DNA from: Colletes latitarsis
Lineage: Eukaryota > Arthropoda > Insecta > Hymenoptera > Colletidae
Reading direction: 5' to 3'
NCBI RefSeq assembly: GCF_051014445.1
Contig: NW_027488368.1
Location: 23,658,001 to 23,722,000 of the forward strand
Length of the DNA stretch: 64,000 nucleotides
A program made the position numbers and the translations under genes. Of this stretch, positions 59,983-64,000 are shown piece after piece (the stretch's first letter is position 1; every line of letters starts with the position of its first letter). The notes under the pieces are model-generated. The model did not search any database, was not told where the DNA came from, and saw only the letters and a list, made by a program, of their open reading frames with translations.

Positions 59983-61885
59983 TGGTACCACATTACTACG
60001 TGAACCAAACCAGAAAAAACCCAGGATCCGTTCAACAAGTATGTGAAGAATGCGAAAGTATGAGTCTGATGAGTGAAAATCACGGGGTAACCTAGACCTA
60101 ACATGCGTTATCCTCAAAAATATTGATCGAAACCTGGTTTAATCGACTGTTTCAGTGTGGTACCACACTACTACGTGATGCAATCCAGAAAAAGCCCAGG
60201 ATCTAGCCATCAAGTACGAGAAATATGCGTAAGAATGAGCCTGATGAGGGCACATCCTAGACCTATCCCAGACCTAATTTGCGTTATCCTCTAAAATATT
60301 GATCGAAACCAGGTTTAATTGACTGTTTTAGTGTGGTACCACATTACTACGTGATGCAATCCAGAAAAAGCCCAGGATCTAGCCATCAAGTATGAGAAAC
60401 ATGCGAAAGAATGTGCCCGATGAGGGCAAATCCTCGACCTATCCCAGACCTAACATGCGTTCCCCTCTAAAATATTGATCGCAACCAGGTTTGATCGACT
60501 ATTTCAGTGTGGTACCACACTACTACGTGATGCAATCCAGAAAAAGCCCAGGATCTAGCTATCAAGTACGAGAAATATGCGTAAGAATGAGCCTGATGAG
60601 GGCACATCCTAGACCTATCCCAGACCTAATTTGCGTTATCCTCTAAAATATTGATCGAAACCAGGTTTAATAGACTGTTTCAGTGTGGTACCACACTACT
60701 ACGTGATCCAAACCAGAAAAAGCCCAGGATCTAGCCATGAAGTATGAGAAATATGCGAAAGTATGAGCCTGATGAGGGCAAATCCCAGACCTAACCCAAA
60801 CCTAACATGCGTTGTTCTCTAAAATATTTATCAAGACCAGGTTTAATTGAATGTTTCAGTGTGGTACCACATTACTACGTGAACCAAACCAGAAAAAACC
60901 CAGGATCCGTTCAACAAGTATGTGAACAATGCGAAAGTATGAGTCTGATGAGTGAAAATCCCAGGCCAAACCTACACCTAACATGCGTTATCCTCAAAAA
61001 TATTGATCGAAACCTGGTTTAATCGACTGTTTCAGTGTGGTACCACATTACTATGTGATCCAATCCAGAAAATAACCCAGGATCTGTTCAACGAGTATGT
61101 GAAGAGTGCGAAAATATGAGTCTGATGAGGGCAAATCCCAGACCTATACCAGACCTAACTTGCGTTGTCCTCTAAGATATTGATGGAAACCAGGTTTAAT
61201 TGACTGCTTCAGTGTTGTACTTCATTACTACGTGATGCAATCCAGAAAAAGCCCAGGATCTAGCCATCAAGTATGAGAAATATGCGAAAGAATGAGCCTG
61301 ATGAGAGCAAATCCCAGACCTAACCTAGACCTAACATGAATTATTCTCTAAAATATTGATCGAAACCAGGTTTAATTGACTGTTTCAGTGTGGTCCCACA
61401 TTACTACGTGATCCAAACCAGAAAAAACCCAGGATCCGTTCAACAAGTATGTGAACAATGCGAAAGTATGGGGCTTGAGGGGGGAAAATCCCAGGCCAAA
61501 CCTAGACCTAACATGCGTTATCCTCGAGAATATTGATCGAACCCTGGTTTAATCGACTGTTTCAGTGTGGTACCACATTACTATGTGATCCAAACCAGAA
61601 AATAACCCAGGATCTGTTCAACGAGTATGTGAGGAGTGCGAAAATATGAGTCTGATGAGGGCAAATCCCAGACCTATCCCAGACCTAACTTGTGTTATCC
61701 TCTAAAATATTGATCGGAACCAGGTTTAATCGACTGTTTCTTTGTGGTACCACATTAGTACGTGATCCAAACCAGAAAAAACCCAGGAGCAGTTCAACAA
61801 GTATGTGAAAAACGCGAAAGTATGAGCCTGATGAGGGAGAATCCCAGACCTATCCCAGACCTAACTTGCGTTATCCTCTAAAATA
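59983..61885 (+). repeat. Second copy of the 15.2-17.1 kb block
   Basis: It is nearly the same monomer order as 15245-17147. It differs by a 1-bp deletion in AATCACGGGG, by lacking the extra T at 16370, and by a clustered G-rich change at about 61467-61487. Confidence 0.8.
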
Positions 61886-64000
61886 TTGATCGAAACCAGG
61901 TTTAATTGACTGTTTTAGTGTGGTACCACATTACTACGTGATGCAATCCAGAAAAAGCCCAGGATCTAGCCATCAAGTATGAGAAATATGCTCAGGAATG
62001 AGCCCGATGAGGGCAAATCCTCGACCTAACCCAGACCTAACATGCGTTATCCTCTAAAATATTCATCGCAACCAGGTTTAATAGACTGTTTCAGTGTGGT
62101 ACCACACTACTACGTGACCCAAACCAGAAAAAACCCAGGATCTGTTCAACAAGTATGTGAAAAACGCGACAGTATGAGCCTGATCAGGGCAAATCCCAGA
62201 CCTATCCCAGACCTAACATGCGTTATCCTCTAAAATATTGATCGAAACCAGGTTTAATTGACCGTTCCAGTGTGGTGCCACATTACTACGTGATCCAATC
62301 CAGAAATAGCCCAGGATCTAGCCATGAAGTATGAGAAATATGCGAAAGTATGAGCCTGACGAGGGCAAATCCTAGACCTAACCCAGACCTAACATGCGTT
62401 ATCCTCTAAAATATTTATCAAGACCAGGTTTAATTGATTGTTTCAGTGTGGTCCCACATTACTACGTGATCCAAACCAGAAAAAACCCAGGATCCGTTCA
62501 ACAAGTATGTGAAGAATGCGAAAGTATGAGTCTGATGAGGGCAAATCCCAGGCCTAACCCAGACCTAACTTGCGTTGTCCTCTAAGATATTGTTGATGGA
62601 AACCAGGTTTAATTGACTGTTTCAGTGTTGTACTTCATTACTACGTGATGCAATCCAGAAAAAGCCCAGGATCTAGCCATCAAGTATGAGAAATATGCGA
62701 ATGTATGAGTCTGATGAGGTCAAATCCCAGAACTATCCCAGACCTAACATGCGTTATCCTCTAAAATATTTATGAAGACCAGGTTTAATTGATTGTTTCA
62801 GTGTGGTCCCACATTACTACGTGATCCAACCCAGAAAAAACCCAGGATCCGTTCAACAAGTATGTGAAGAATGCGAAAGTATGAGTCTGATGAGTGAAAA
62901 TCCCAGACCTAACCTAGACCTATCATGAGTTATCCTCTAAAATATTGATCCAAACCAGGTTTAATGGACTGTTTCAGTGTGGTACCACTTTACTACGTGA
63001 TCCAAAGCAGAAAAAATCCTCGATCAGGTCAACATGTATGTTAAAACTGCGAAAGTATGACCCTGATAAGGGCAAACCCCAGGCCTTACCTAGGCCTAAC
63101 ATGCGTTGTCCTCTAAAATATTGATGGAAACCAGGTTTAGTTGACTGTTTCAGTGTGGTACCACATTACTACGTGATCCAATCCAGAAATAGCCCAGGAT
63201 CTAGCCATGAAGTATGAGAAATATGCGAAAGTATGAGCCTGACGGGGGCAAATCCTAGACCTAACCCAGACCTAACATGCGTTATCCTCTAAAATATTTA
63301 TCATGACCAGGTTTAATTGATTGTTTCAGTGTGGTCCCACATTACTACGTGATCCAAACCAGAAAAAACCCTGGATCCGTTCAACAAGTATGTGAAGAAT
63401 GCGAAAGTATGAGTCTGATGAGTGAAAATCCCAGGCCTAACCTAGACCTAACATGCGTTATCCTCAAAAATATTGATCCAAACCAGGTTTAGTGGACTGT
63501 TTCAGTGCGGTACCACTTTACTACGTGATCCAATCCAGAAATAGCCCAGGATCTAGCCATGAAGTATGAGAAATATGTGAAAGTATGAGCCTGTTGAGGG
63601 CAAATCCTAGACCTAACCCAGACCTAACATGCGTTATCCTCTAAAATATTGATCGAAACCTGGTTTAATCGACTGTTTCAGTGTGGTACCACACTACTAC
63701 GTGATGCAATCCAGAAAAAGCCCAGGATCTAGCCATCAAGTGTGAGAAATATGCGAAAGAATGAGCCTGATGAGGGCACATCCTAGACCTATCCCAGACC
63801 TAATTTGCGTTATCCTCTAAAATATTGATCGAAACCAGGTTTAATTGACTGTTTTAGTGTGGTACCGCATTACTACGTGATGCAATCCAGAAAAAGCCCA
63901 GGATCTAGCCATCAAGTATGAGAAATATGCGAAAGAATGAGCCCGATGAGGGCAAATCCTCGACCTAACCCAGACCTAACATGCGTTCCCCTCTAAAATA
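61886..64000 (+). repeat. Right-end block related to 27.5-28.4 and 44.9-45.6 kb
   Basis: About 62110-62835 matches 44850-45575, and about 62370-63293 matches 27497-28420. After that W-type classes (GTGCGGTACC, GGGCACATCC) continue to the window edge inside a monomer, so the array extends beyond base 64000. Confidence 0.85.

Larger units (their letters stand above)
1..64000 (+). repeat. Satellite DNA array, 176-bp monomer, entire window
   Basis: Equivalent bases recur at 47, 223, 399, 575, 751 and 927, exactly 176 bp apart, and the same landmark is found at 63980 after 363 periods with a net gain of 45 bp. All copies lie in the same orientation. Landmarks in monomer order are: an ATGCGTTATCCTC start, AAATATT, AAACC-N-GGTTT, a KpnI-centred palindrome, ACTACGTGA, a variable A-rich CAGAAAxA stretch, a second half that differs strongly between classes, and a doubled AGACCTAAC at the end. 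Near-nucleosomal monomer length, megabase-style organisation and absence of unique DNA are typical of centromeric satellites, but centromere function is inferred. The family and species are not recognised. Confidence 0.98.

Noticed and set aside
1..64000. CRISPR array
   Set aside because: Repeats are 176 bp and contiguous with no unique spacers. Variation lies in graded monomer classes, and there are no cas genes.
1..64000. CENP-B box in the monomer
   Set aside because: I looked for the TTCG...A..CGGG pattern on both strands and found nothing close. The TTGATCGAAACC segment does not fit the essential positions.
1..64000. Identity as Arabidopsis 178-180-bp centromere satellite or human alpha satellite
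   Set aside because: The monomer length is similar, but the sequence shows no recognisable match to what I know of either family. No species is therefore assigned.

Overview
The whole 64,000-base window is one uninterrupted head-to-tail array of a single satellite family with a 176-bp monomer. There are 363 full periods between the equivalent bases 47 and 63980, with a net drift of only +45 bp, so the mean period is about 176.1 bp. I found no unique sequence, transposon insertion, rRNA or tRNA gene, inverted segment or convincing protein gene. One representative monomer counted by hand is about 41% G+C. This points to a multicellular eukaryote, most plausibly a centromeric or pericentromeric block. 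I do not recognise the family and cannot name the species.

The monomers are not uniform. They fall into many classes, and the order of the classes repeats, giving higher-order repeats (HORs) and longer duplications. I named recurring modules from diagnostic variants. Module V is a 6-monomer cassette (about 1056 bp) present eight times in complete form, at 4273, 11492, 19421, 25056, 30872, 38444, 40204 and 47426. Module W is a 5-10 monomer linker that follows V. Module T is built on an 8-monomer, 1409-bp HOR (blocks at 13428, 21533, 33688, 42844, 49889 and 54468). The rest are variable linkers (U/X) leading to the next V. The approximate super-order V-W-T-U/X recurs every 32-45 monomers (5.6-7.9 kb), apart from one 10-monomer (1760-bp) step. 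The left end carries another unit, A, of 9 monomers (1585 bp), present about twice in tandem at the start and again at 8451.

On top of this lie long direct duplications, each a whole number of monomers apart apart from small indels: about 5 kb at a 16.2-16.6 kb offset (30.2-35.2 vs 46.75-51.4 kb), about 2 kb at 13.4 kb, 1.4 kb at 2.1 kb, and 1.9 kb at 44.7 kb. Several hybrid monomers mark exchange points. This is the pattern expected from repeated unequal exchange or replication-based amplification.

Within each monomer the clearest structure is a pair of dyads: a KpnI-centred palindrome of up to 16 bp and, 26-27 bp away, an 11-bp AAACC-N-GGTTT inverted repeat. In the T HOR, four monomers with an intact KpnI palindrome alternate with four in which it is destroyed. 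The many short ORFs of 63-84 codons come from the repeat itself and are not annotated as genes. Block boundaries were read by eye and are good to within tens of bases unless they fall on a monomer edge.
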